From Modestobacter sp. Leaf380 (GTDB lineage Bacteria > Actinomycetota > Actinomycetes > Mycobacteriales > Geodermatophilaceae), in assembly GCF_001424485.1 (NCBI RefSeq), contig NZ_LMQC01000021.1, positions 187,249 through 251,248 on the forward strand: a stretch of DNA of 64,000 nt. The letters are read 5' to 3'. Shown piece by piece: positions 44,402-51,921 of this stretch. How positions within the stretch are numbered: position 1 is the stretch's first letter; each line of letters begins with the position of its first letter. Both the position numbers and the translations under genes were made by a program. The notes beneath the pieces are model-generated. The model did no database searches and was not told the origin of the DNA. It saw only the letters and a list, made by a program, of their open reading frames with translations.

Positions 44402-44853
44402 AGCACACCCTCCTTCGGAGCCCGTGCGGCCGCGCCCTCGAGTGCGGCGCCCTGCGGGGTGGCCGCCCGGCGTCCGTGCGGCTGCGGGTCGACCCGCAGG
44501 ACCTCACCGACCTCGACGACCTGCTTGGTCCGGCGCAGTGCGGCGCGCAGCTCCCCGATGCGCTCGGCGTCCGGGGTGCCGCGGAAGCGGCCGGCGAGCT
44601 CGGTGCCCCGACCGCCCGGGGCGGGTGTCGTCCGCACCTGGAGGTCGGGTCCCAGGGCGTCGAGCTCGGGGAACGGGCCGGTCAGCTCGTCGGGGTCGGC
44701 GAGCACGGTGACCGCGCGCTACCGGGCGGCGGACACGTCGGCCGGCTCGGTGGTGGACGCCTGCCCGATGCCGGGGATCCGGGTGTGCTGCAGCTTGGCA
44801 AGGGCGGCACCCCCCGCCCCGGCGACGCGGGTGAGCAACTGGTCCAGGGCCAT
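44398..44853 (-). pseudogene. Cyclase/SRPBCC-like gene interrupted by an in-frame amber codon
   Basis: An ATG at 44853 with GGAGG six bases upstream opens a frame MALDQLLTRVAGAGGAALA that stops at TAG (44719-44721, codon 45). The same frame then continues RAVTVLADPDELTGPFPELD to EGVL at 44398, ending as GTGA with the alcohol dehydrogenase. A single TGG-to-TAG change would explain it. The second half could be re-started at GTG 44706. The domain is unrecognised with certainty; the VLADPDEL..FPEL pattern suggests an SRPBCC-like fold. It may be decayed, read through, or a base-call error. Confidence 0.6.
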
Positions 44854-45023
44854 GGGGTACCTCCGAGAGTGGGTCAGCGGGTGGTGGTCCGTGGTGGTCC
44901 GGCGCTCGTCCAGCGCCAGTGCGCCCGGGCACAGCGCGCCCCACGCGGTGGCGGAGCCGACGACCTCCGCGCGGGTCGACCGTCCGGGGACGGGTGGTCC
45001 TCCTGGTCTCGGGGTGGTCGCGC

Positions 45024-45053
45024 GGGGAGGGCGGCCCGCAGGCCGCCCTCCCC
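45024..45053. terminator. Perfect 13-bp hairpin after the DUF3618 gene
   Basis: Arms 45024-45036 and 45041-45053 are exactly complementary with a CGCA loop, 6 bp after the leftward stop at 45060. It separates the DUF3618/holin-X operon from the interrupted gene and alcohol dehydrogenase. Confidence 0.75.
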
Positions 45054-45059
45054 CGGGGC

Positions 45060-45692
45060 TCAGCTGGAGCTGGCGCCCTGCACGTTCTCGCGGGACTGCT
45101 GGGCCTGGCCCTGCACGTCCCCGGCGGCCGACTGGCCCTCCTCCTTGACCGTCGCGACGGCGTCCTGGGCGGTGCCCTTGACCGACTCGACGGCCTCCTG
45201 GGCGGCCGGCTTCAGGGCCTCCCCGGCCTCCTGGGCGGCCTGCTTCGCGGCGTCGACCAGCGGCTGCGAGTGCTCCTTGACCGCGGTCTCGGCCTGGCCG
45301 GCCAGCTGCTTCTCCTTCTCCGTGGTCGGCAGCAGCGAGGACACCAGCCAGCCCACGCCGAAGGCGATGAGGCCCGCGGCCATCGGGTTGCCCTGGGTCT
45401 TGCTGACGACGGCGTCCGGCGTCTGGCCGACCGTGTCGGCGGCGCTCTGCGCGGCCCCACGGACCGAGTCGGTGGCCTGGTGGGCGGCGTCGCCGACCTT
45501 GCTGCCACCGGACTCGGCGGAGCCCATCACCCGGCTGCGCAGGTTGTCCACGGAGGCCTTGGTCCGGGTCACCCGGCGGTCGACGACGCGGGCCGGGTTC
45601 ACCTTCTCGTTGAGCGCGTCGACGTCGTAGCTGAGGTTGGCGCGGGTGTCCTCGATCTGCTGCCGGATGACGTCCGGGTCACTGCTGGTCAT
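45060..45692 (-). CDS. DUF3618 domain membrane protein
   Basis: A 210-residue protein. The N-terminus, DPDVIRQQIEDTRANLSYDVDALNEKV, is the DUF3618 signature. One hydrophobic helix (MAAGLIAFGVGWLVSSLL, about 103-120) is followed by a long Ala/Gln/Glu-rich helical tail with repeated amphipathic turns (VKEHSQPLVDAAKQAAQEAGEALKPA, shown in part). Such proteins travel with holin-X proteins in actinobacteria and are tied to envelope stress, with no proven activity. ATG 45692 is 35 bp after the holin-X stop, so the genes are likely co-transcribed. Confidence 0.8.
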   Translation of the reverse strand: MTSSDPDVIRQQIEDTRANLSYDVDALNEKVNPARVVDRRVTRTKASVDNLRSRVMGSAESGGSKVGDAAHQATDSVRGAAQSAADTVGQTPDAVVSKTQGNPMAAGLIAFGVGWLVSSLLPTTEKEKQLAGQAETAVKEHSQPLVDAAKQAAQEAGEALKPAAQEAVESVKGTAQDAVATVKEEGQSAAGDVQGQAQQSRENVQGASSS

Positions 45693-45727
45693 GGTGGGTC
45701 CTCTCGTCCGTGCTGGGTGGGTGGGGG

Positions 45728-46213
45728 TCAGGAGGGGGTCACGGCGCCGGGGACCCGCTGCAGGGTCTCCACCGTCCGCTCCGGCTTGGGGTTCACCGTC
45801 TTGAGCTGCTTGCGGCCCATGACGAAGAGGACCCCGGCCACGACGCCCCAGACGACGGCGACGATGAGCGCCGCCCAGCCTGCGGGGATGGCGCTGGCCA
45901 GCGCGGCCCACAGGGCCAGGCTGAGGAAGAGCACGGTGAGGTGCCCGGCGTAGCCGGCCCCGCCGAGCATCCCGGCGCCCTTGCCGGCCTTGGCGGCCTC
46001 GGTCTTGAGCTCGGCCTTGGCCAGCTCCAGCTCCTGGCGCATCAGCGTGGACAGGTCCTTGCTGACCTCACCGAGGAGCTGACCGACCGAGACGCCGTCG
46101 ACGTCGGGGTGACCGTCATCGGTCTGCGCGCCCATGCCGGCCTTGGGCGCGGCGGCCGCGCTGATGTCGGTCGCGGAGACGCGCTCGGCGCCGGTGCCGT
46201 ACGGGGCGCTCAC
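45728..46213 (-). CDS. Holin-X (DUF1469) family membrane protein
   Basis: A 161-residue protein. VGQLLGEVSKDLSTLMRQELELAKAEL (in parts) is the diagnostic holin-X amphipathic helix. It is followed by two TM helices, HLTVLFLSLALWAALASAIP and WAALIVAVVWGVVAGVLFVMG, and a short basic tail. Despite the name, these are chromosomal envelope proteins, not phage lysis genes. GTG 46213 overlaps the preceding gene as GTGA. Confidence 0.85.
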   Translation of the reverse strand: MSAPYGTGAERVSATDISAAAAPKAGMGAQTDDGHPDVDGVSVGQLLGEVSKDLSTLMRQELELAKAELKTEAAKAGKGAGMLGGAGYAGHLTVLFLSLALWAALASAIPAGWAALIVAVVWGVVAGVLFVMGRKQLKTVNPKPERTVETLQRVPGAVTPS

Positions 46214-47019
46214 GCCCGGCCCCGCGTCGGGTCGGCCGGCGGGACGACGGGGGTCTCGGTGCCGTACGGCGCCGGCGGGACCGGGGTGTACCCGGTCGTC
46301 GGGTCGTAGCCCGGGCCGGAGGCGTAGCCGGCGCCCGTGGTCAGGCCGGCGTCGGTGGGGGCACCGGCGTGGGTCGGTGGGACGTCGACCGGCGGCACGG
46401 CGGCGTACCCGGACGCCGCGCCGGGCAGCGCGCCGGTGCCCGTGGTGACGTCGTGCGGCGTCCCGGAGGTGCCCTGGCCGCCCTGACCACCCTGGTCCTT
46501 GTGGGCGGCGACGACGCCGGTGGTCAGCCGGCCGGCGAGCACCCCGGCCACGGCGGCGCCGAGCAGGAAGGCGCCGGGACGGCGGCGGGCGAAGCGCCGG
46601 ACGTCCTCGAGCAGGTCGCCGGGCTCGCGGTCGCGCAGGTGCCCGGCGAAGGTGTCGACGGCGCCGGTGGCCTGCCGGACCAGGTCGTGCGCCGGGCCGG
46701 AGCCGCCTTCGCCGTCGGTCATCGCGCGTAGTTCCTCGGCCAGGGCGGAGAGGCTGCCCGCGGCCTTCTGCTGGCCGGCGCGGGCCTGCTCGGTGGCCTG
46801 CTGGCGCCCCTGGGACAGCAGGTCGGCGGCCTGCCGACGGGTCTCCTGGGTGACCTGCTGGGCCTGCTCGGCCGCGGTGCCGGCGACCTGCTTGCCGGCC
46901 TGCGCGGTGGTCTGCCCGACCGACCGGGCCTCGTCCTTGGCGACGTCGGTCGTCGAGGCGGAGCCGCTGTCGGTGCCGCCGCTCGTGCCGCTGGTGGGTG
47001 TGTCGAGGGAGTGCGTCAT
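46210..47019 (-). CDS. Gln/Ala-rich coiled-coil membrane protein of the holin-X locus
   Basis: A 269-residue protein of unknown function. A helical Gln/Ala-rich region (about 38-95, QAGKQVAGTAAEQAQQVTQE) is followed by DLLEDVRRFARRRPGAFLLGAAVAGVLAGRL with one TM helix. A Gly/Pro/Tyr-rich disordered tail follows. The RRFARRRP-TM element is common in proteins encoded beside holin-X and DUF3618 genes, suggesting one membrane-associated complex. ATG 47019 has GGAGG upstream, and the operon continues through holin-X to DUF3618. Confidence 0.75.
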   Translation of the reverse strand: MTHSLDTPTSGTSGGTDSGSASTTDVAKDEARSVGQTTAQAGKQVAGTAAEQAQQVTQETRRQAADLLSQGRQQATEQARAGQQKAAGSLSALAEELRAMTDGEGGSGPAHDLVRQATGAVDTFAGHLRDREPGDLLEDVRRFARRRPGAFLLGAAVAGVLAGRLTTGVVAAHKDQGGQGGQGTSGTPHDVTTGTGALPGAASGYAAVPPVDVPPTHAGAPTDAGLTTGAGYASGPGYDPTTGYTPVPPAPYGTETPVVPPADPTRGRA

Positions 47020-47249
47020 CGTTCCTCCAGGGAGGGGTGCGGACAGCCCGCGGGACGGCCCGGCGCAGCACTCGTCGACGGCGCCCTGGAGGCGTCGTGA
47101 GGGTGTGCGGGGCCGGACGGGCTGCGCTTCGCGCGGGTGGTGGCCACCGTTTCTGGGTGGCGGTCCGGGACTTCTCAGCTACCCGCCGCTCGAAGGTGGA
47201 AACGCGCGATGGGAACCATCCCGGCCGGAACCCGGTGGGAGCGGCGGTG

Positions 47250-47552
47250 TCACCAGAGCGGGAAGCCCGACCGGAGCAGCGGGGAACGCTCGGCGAGCGC
47301 GGGGAAGTCCGGGTGGTCCTCGTACGCGGCGGCCAGCAGGCACAGCACGCGCCCGAGCTCGGCGAGCCGCGGCGCGAGGAGCTCGTCCCCGGTCGCGGCG
47401 AGCCGGAGCCAGGTCCGGGCCACCTCGTGACGGCCCCGGGCGTGGCGGACGGCGCGGGCAGCACGGTCGTCGGGGGCGGCCGGGTCGGCCGCCAGCCGGT
47501 CGAGCTCGTCGGCCGCGCGCTCGAGCAGGAACCGGGCCACGTCTGCCGTCAC
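47250..47552 (-). CDS. Small DUF6221-like protein, paralogue of 18146-18526
   Basis: A 100-residue soluble protein. VARFLLERAADELDRL at the N-terminus, HEVARTWLRL in the middle and LAELGRVLCLLAAAYEDHPDF near the end resemble DUF6221. It closes with PLW like its paralogue at 18146-18526, the best evidence that both are real genes. The start is GTG 47552. The function is unknown. Confidence 0.7.
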   Translation of the reverse strand: MTADVARFLLERAADELDRLAADPAAPDDRAARAVRHARGRHEVARTWLRLAATGDELLAPRLAELGRVLCLLAAAYEDHPDFPALAERSPLLRSGFPLW

Positions 47553-47670
47553 GGGGGAACCGCCTCGGGGTGCTGTCCGCGGGCAGCACGGACGTCCTCG
47601 AGCCTCGGTGTTGGACCCGCCGGGCAGGCTAGCGGACCCCGCTGAGGGGTCGCGCCGACCCGTCCAGGGG

Positions 47671-47898
47671 TCAGCCGGTGACGGCGGGGGCGGCGTCCTC
47701 CGCGGGGGCCAGGGCTCGACGGTGACCCCACGCGGCGGGCAGCCGGTGCACGTGGTGGCGGGCCAGCAGCCGGTGCGCCAGCGCGGCGGCGATCAGGCAG
47801 GCCGCGAGCACCGGGGCGCCCGGGGTGAGCACGGCGGCGGTGAGGGCGAGGGCGAGCAGGACGGTGAACGGGGCGGACCGGGCCAGGGTCGGGGACAC
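47671..47898 (-). CDS. Small two-helix membrane protein
   Basis: A 75-residue protein with two hydrophobic stretches (FTVLLALALTAAVL and APVLAACLIAAALAHRLLA) and a His/Arg-rich then acidic tail. The function is unknown. GTG 47898 has a strong GGAGGAGG five bases upstream. It lies downstream of the manganese catalase gene on the same strand, beyond a hairpin. Confidence 0.65.
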   Translation of the reverse strand: MSPTLARSAPFTVLLALALTAAVLTPGAPVLAACLIAAALAHRLLARHHVHRLPAAWGHRRALAPAEDAAPAVTG

Positions 47899-47939
47899 GG
47901 GGACCTCCTCCGGATCGGGGTGGGTGGAGCGGGTGGGGC

Positions 47940-47974
47940 GCCGGTGCCCGCCGCCGGGGACGGCGGGCACCGGC
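47940..47974. terminator. 14-bp perfect hairpin after the manganese catalase gene
   Basis: Arms 47940-47953 and 47961-47974 are exactly complementary around a 7-base loop, 8 bp past the catalase stop at 47982. Confidence 0.75.
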
Positions 47975-47981
47975 AGCGGGA

Positions 47982-48845
47982 CTACGTGAGCGCGTCCTTG
48001 GCCTTCTGCAGCAAGCCCTGCATGGGAACCGGCGGGGTGCCGTAGAGCCGCGGGTCGCCCGGCGGGAGGATCGGGGCGTCGGCGTGGGCCGCGATCGGCG
48101 CCGACGTCAGCACGTTGTCCGTGCCGTCCAGCGCCGGGCCGTTGGCCCACCGGCCGGCGGCGGCGTCGGGGCCGTCGGAGGCGTCGATGAACGTGTAGGC
48201 GAACTCGGGCAGCTCCTCCTCCAGCGGGAAGGCCTCGGGCACCGGGACGCCGTCCAGGCCGTCGCTCTTGAGCTCCTCCATGGCGGCCAGCCACTGCTGC
48301 TGGTGCATGTGGTCGCGGGTGAGCAGGAAGCGCAGCAGGTCCTTGACGCCCGGGTCGTCGGTCATGTTCCACAGCCGGGCCACCTGCAGCCGGCCCTGCA
48401 TCTCCGCCGTCGCGTTGTAGGAGAAGTCGGCGTAGAGGTTCCCGCTGGCGGTCACGTAGGCGCCCGTCCACGGGTTGCCCATGCTGTCCATGTAGGAGGC
48501 GCCCGAGCCGTTGGCGATGAGGTGCTGCGGGTTGTGCTGGCCGTAGCCGGCGGCCGCCTCCTTGGTGCGGTCGGCGGCGTCGGGTTTGAGCGGCGCGTGG
48601 TCGAGCAGCCGGTCGATCATCGTCACGATCATCTCGACGTGGGCGAGCTCCTCGGTGCCGATCGCCAGCAGCATGTCCTTGTACTTGCCGGGCAGCCGGC
48701 AGTTCCAGCCCTGCAGCAGGTACTGGGTGGCGACGGTCATCTCGCCCCACTGGCCGCCGAGGACCTCCTGCATCTTGCGGGCGAAGTCCGGGTCGGGACC
48801 GTCGGGCTTGGCCTCGAACTGCAGTGCGTGGGTGTGGGTGAACAC
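47982..48845 (-). CDS. Manganese catalase
   Basis: A 287-residue di-manganese catalase, which removes H2O2 without haem. Ligands are visible as E35 (QWGEMTVATQ), E65/E66 and H69 (GTEELAHVEM), then Glu in NATAEMQGR and His in RDHMHQQQWLAAMEEL. The length and the C-terminal tail (TPPVPMQGLLQKAKD) fit spore- and soil-type Mn catalases. It starts at GTG 48845. It ends in its own terminator. An oxidative-stress role in a desiccation-tolerant soil organism fits the context. Confidence 0.92.
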   Translation of the reverse strand: MFTHTHALQFEAKPDGPDPDFARKMQEVLGGQWGEMTVATQYLLQGWNCRLPGKYKDMLLAIGTEELAHVEMIVTMIDRLLDHAPLKPDAADRTKEAAAGYGQHNPQHLIANGSGASYMDSMGNPWTGAYVTASGNLYADFSYNATAEMQGRLQVARLWNMTDDPGVKDLLRFLLTRDHMHQQQWLAAMEELKSDGLDGVPVPEAFPLEEELPEFAYTFIDASDGPDAAAGRWANGPALDGTDNVLTSAPIAAHADAPILPPGDPRLYGTPPVPMQGLLQKAKDALT

Positions 48846-48961
48846 GGTGTCTCCTGGTTCGTGTCGGCGGTTCCGGCGAGCACCGCGTCCGCGGTCTCAC
48901 CCCCTCACTCCCCACCCCCGGTGGCCCGCCCGGGCCCTCCGGTGGCCCCCCGGTGCCGGGT

Positions 48962-49666
48962 TCAGCGGTCGGGCAGGTCGACCACCACGGACAGGCCCGC
49001 GGGCCCGCGCCGGCAGGTCACCCGGCCGCCGAGCTCGGTGGCCTGACGGCGCACCGACCACAGGCCCAACCCGGTCAGGTCCGCCGGCGGCTCCTGGGCC
49101 CGCAGGTGCTCCACCACCCGGTCGGGGACGCCGGCCTGGGTGACCTCCAGCGACGCCCACCCGCGGCGGGCCCCCACCACGAGCCGCACCGCCCGCCCCT
49201 GGCCGTGCCGGTGGGCGTTCTCCAGCAGGTTGGTGAGGATCCGCTGCACCCGGGCGTCGGCGACCGGCACGTCACCGGCGCCGGGCTCCACGGCGACCCG
49301 GACCTGGTCGCCGGGCAGGCCGGACGCCGCCAGGCTCGCCCGGACGACGTCGGCCAGCGATCGCGGCCAGCCGGTCGCCGGGAGCGCTCCCCCGGTCGCC
49401 GAGGCGGTGCGCAGCATGGAGACCAGGCAGTCGGCCTGCGCCCGGGCCAGGTCGGCGACCTCGCCGGCGTCGTCCCCGGCGGCGTCCAGGTGGGCCAGCA
49501 GGGCCCGCAGGGAGGCCAGCGGCGTCCCCATGTCGTGGCACAGCGCGCGCACCAGGGCGTCGTCGTCACGCACCGGCGCCGGGTCGGGACGGCGTCGGAA
49601 CACGCGCGCCACCCGGGCCAGCGGGGAGCGCGGCACGCCGGTGGTGGTGTCGGCGGCGATGGTCAC
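48962..49666 (-). CDS. Soluble sensor histidine kinase
   Basis: A 234-residue kinase with no TM helix. The H-box LCHDMGTPLASLRALLAHLD (His near 44) and N-box ILTNLLENAHRHGQG are clear. The G-box region GLGLWSVRRQATELGG is present but the DTG loop is weak (QAGVPDRVV), so ATP binding could be reduced. GTG 49666 is preferred over 49672 because of a GGGGAGG eight bases upstream. It is divergent from the response regulator (65 bp), its likely partner. Confidence 0.8.
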   Translation of the reverse strand: MTIAADTTTGVPRSPLARVARVFRRRPDPAPVRDDDALVRALCHDMGTPLASLRALLAHLDAAGDDAGEVADLARAQADCLVSMLRTASATGGALPATGWPRSLADVVRASLAASGLPGDQVRVAVEPGAGDVPVADARVQRILTNLLENAHRHGQGRAVRLVVGARRGWASLEVTQAGVPDRVVEHLRAQEPPADLTGLGLWSVRRQATELGGRVTCRRGPAGLSVVVDLPDR

Positions 49667-49731
49667 GGGCACTGCCTCCCCGACGACCGCGGCCAGTCCC
49701 GCCGCACCCCGTCCGCACCCCCTGGAGACGC

Positions 49732-50412
49732 GTGAGCCTCCCCGAGCCCTCCGCCCCGACCGCTGCTCCGGTCGACGTGGTGGTGGTCGACGACCACCCG
49801 CTGTTCAGCCGGGGCCTCGCGGTGCTGCTGCCCCCCGTCAGCCGCGGCCGGGTCCGCGTGGTCGGCAGCACCGACGACGCCTCGGCCGCGGCCGCCCTGG
49901 TCCGCCGGGAGCGGGCCGACCTGGCCCTGGTGGACCTGGGCATGCCCCCACCGGGCGGGCTGCGGGCGATCGCGGCGATCCGGCGCGCCGAGCCCAACGT
50001 GCGGGTCGTCGCCCTGTCCGGCACCGCCGACGAGGACGAGCAGCTGGAGGCGCTGCGGGCCGGGGCGGAGGCCTTCCTGCCCAAGAGCAGCGAGCCCGAG
50101 ACGCTGGTTCCGCCGCTGCTGGCGCTGCTGGAGGGCTGGTCCGTCGTCCCGGCGGCGCTGCTGCGCAGGCTGCTCGCCGACGCCGCGCCCCGGGAGGACC
50201 GTGGCGTGCTGGGCCAGCTGTCCGCCGACGACCGCCGGCTGTGGCGTCTGGTCGCGGCCGGGACGCCGACGATGGAGATCGCCACCACCCTGCACGTGTC
50301 GGAGCGGACGGCGAAGCGGCTGGTGGCCGGCCTGCTGCGTCAGCTGAGGGTCTCCAGCCGCACCGAGGCGGCGGCGCTGGCGGGTCGGCTGGGGTTGACG
50401 GCGGAGGGCTGA
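49732..50412 (+). CDS. NarL/FixJ-type response regulator
   Basis: A 226-residue regulator. The receiver domain has the acidic pair VVVDDHP, the phospho-acceptor Asp in LALVDLGMP (near 63), Ser in ALSGTAD and Lys in FLPKSS. The C-terminus is a LuxR-type helix-turn-helix (TPTMEIATTLHVSERTAKRLV). It likely pairs with the divergent kinase at 48962. GTG 49732 follows a GGAG. Confidence 0.87.
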   Translation: MSLPEPSAPTAAPVDVVVVDDHPLFSRGLAVLLPPVSRGRVRVVGSTDDASAAAALVRRERADLALVDLGMPPPGGLRAIAAIRRAEPNVRVVALSGTADEDEQLEALRAGAEAFLPKSSEPETLVPPLLALLEGWSVVPAALLRRLLADAAPREDRGVLGQLSADDRRLWRLVAAGTPTMEIATTLHVSERTAKRLVAGLLRQLRVSSRTEAAALAGRLGLTAEG

Positions 50413-50525
50413 GCGCACGGGTTCCTCACGGGGTCAGGCCCCGGCGGTGTCCCCGTGCTGGGGACCCGGCGCCCTGGCCCGAGTCCACGCGCGCGGGCGG
50501 CCAGCCGCCACCGGGGCGGCGGGAT

Positions 50526-50541
50526 TGGCCCGCGCGGGCCA
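50526..50541. terminator. 16-bp palindrome in the gap before the NRAMP gene
   Basis: TGGCCCGCGCGGGCCA is a perfect palindrome within the 206-bp gap 50413-50618. It could end the response-regulator transcript or act as an operator for the metal transporter. No clear manganese riboswitch or MntR box was recognised. Confidence 0.4.
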
Positions 50542-50618
50542 GGGACGGCCCGACCGGGCCGGTGGCCCGGGCAGGACAGGAGCGTCCGCCCGTCCGCGAG
50601 CCACCCCCGGGGGTCCCC

Positions 50619-51881
50619 GTGTTCCTGTCCCGCGTCGAGGCCGCCACCCTGCCCCCGCTCGCTCCCCCACCCCGCCGGGCCCGGCTGTGGCCGATGCTCG
50701 GGCCGGCCTTCGTCGCCGCCATCGCCTACGTCGACCCGGGCAACGTGGCCACCAACGCCACCGCCGGCGCCTCGTTCGGCTACACCCTGCTGTGGGTGGT
50801 GGTGGCGGCCAACGTGCTCGCGGTGCTGGTGCAGACCCTCACCGCGAAGCTGGGCCTGGCCACCGGGCGGGACCTCGCCACGCTGTGCCGGCTGACCCTG
50901 CCCAAGCCGGTGACCCGCGGGCTGTGGGTGCAGGCCGAGGTGGTCGCGATCGCCACCGACCTGGCCGAGATCGTCGGGGGTGCGGTCGCGCTCAACCTGC
51001 TCTTCGGGGTGCCGCTGCCGGTGGGCGGCGTGCTCACCGCCGTCGTCGCGTCCGCCCTGCTGGGCCTGCAGCGCGGCGGCCACCGGCCCTTCGAACGGGC
51101 GGTCACCGGCTGCCTGCTCGTCATCGCCGCCGGCTTCGGCTACACGATGGTCGACGCCGGGGTCGACCCCGCGGGCGTGGTCGCCGGCCTGGCCCCGACC
51201 CCGCTGTCCGGGGACGCCGCCGTGCTCGCCGTCGGCATCCTGGGCGCCACGGTGATGCCGCACGTGGTCTACGTGCACTCCGCGCTCACCCCCGGCCGCT
51301 ACGGCGACGCCGTCACCGCCGGTCGCACGCGGGAGGGACGGGGCCGGCTGCTGCGGGCCCAGCGGCTGGACGTGCTGCTGGCGATGGTGCTGGCCGGGGT
51401 GGTCAACGCGGTGCTGCTCGTCGTCGCCGCCGGGCTGTTCTCCGGAGAGGGCGAGCAGACCCTGGAGAGCGTGCACGCCGGCCTGGGCGAGCGCTCCGGG
51501 CAGGGCGCGGCGATCGCCTTCGCGGTCGCGCTGCTGGCCTCCGGGTTCGCCGCCTCCTCGGTCGGCACCCACGCCGGACAGGTGGTGATGGCCGGGTTCC
51601 TCCGCCGGCGGATCCCGGTGCTGCTGCGCCGCACGATCACCGTCGCCCCCGCCGTCGGACTGCTGGTGGTCGGGGCCGACCCCACCACCGCGCTCGTCTG
51701 GTCCCAGGTCGTGCTCAGCTTCGGCATCCCGTTCGCCCTGGTCCCGCTGGTCTGGCTGACCGCCCGCCGCTCGGTCATGGGGGCGTGGGTGAACCGGCCG
51801 GTGACGACGCTGGCCGCCGGCGTCGTCGCACTCGCCGTCACCGCGCTCAACGCGTGGCTGGTGGTCGACGTCCTGCTCTGA
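50619..51881 (+). CDS. mntH: NRAMP family divalent metal transporter (MntH-like)
   Basis: A 420-residue, about 11-TM proton-coupled importer of Mn(II) or Fe(II). The TM1 metal site DPGN is in AIAYVDPGNVATN, and the TM6 site Ala/Met lies in GATVMPHVVYVHS. The start GTG 50619 is tentative; the ribosome site is a GC-rich GGGGG. Mn import would suit the manganese catalase encoded 2 kb away (inference). Confidence 0.9.
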   Translation: MFLSRVEAATLPPLAPPPRRARLWPMLGPAFVAAIAYVDPGNVATNATAGASFGYTLLWVVVAANVLAVLVQTLTAKLGLATGRDLATLCRLTLPKPVTRGLWVQAEVVAIATDLAEIVGGAVALNLLFGVPLPVGGVLTAVVASALLGLQRGGHRPFERAVTGCLLVIAAGFGYTMVDAGVDPAGVVAGLAPTPLSGDAAVLAVGILGATVMPHVVYVHSALTPGRYGDAVTAGRTREGRGRLLRAQRLDVLLAMVLAGVVNAVLLVVAAGLFSGEGEQTLESVHAGLGERSGQGAAIAFAVALLASGFAASSVGTHAGQVVMAGFLRRRIPVLLRRTITVAPAVGLLVVGADPTTALVWSQVVLSFGIPFALVPLVWLTARRSVMGAWVNRPVTTLAAGVVALAVTALNAWLVVDVLL

Positions 51882-51921
51882 GCGGGTGCAGGGGCCGCGC
51901 ACCCGGGGCACCCTGGAGGAC

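Noticed and set aside
44719-44721. Amber codon as pyrrolysine or programmed recoding
   Set aside because: No supporting signal is visible and the lineage is not known for pyrrolysine; mutation, re-initiation or base error are simpler.
45728-46213. Phage holin gene suggesting a prophage
   Set aside because: Holin-X/DUF1469 proteins are common chromosomal membrane proteins in actinobacteria; no other phage gene is nearby.
50413-50618. yybP-ykoY manganese riboswitch before the NRAMP gene
   Set aside because: The conserved loop sequences could not be found; only a GC palindrome and GC-rich DNA are present.
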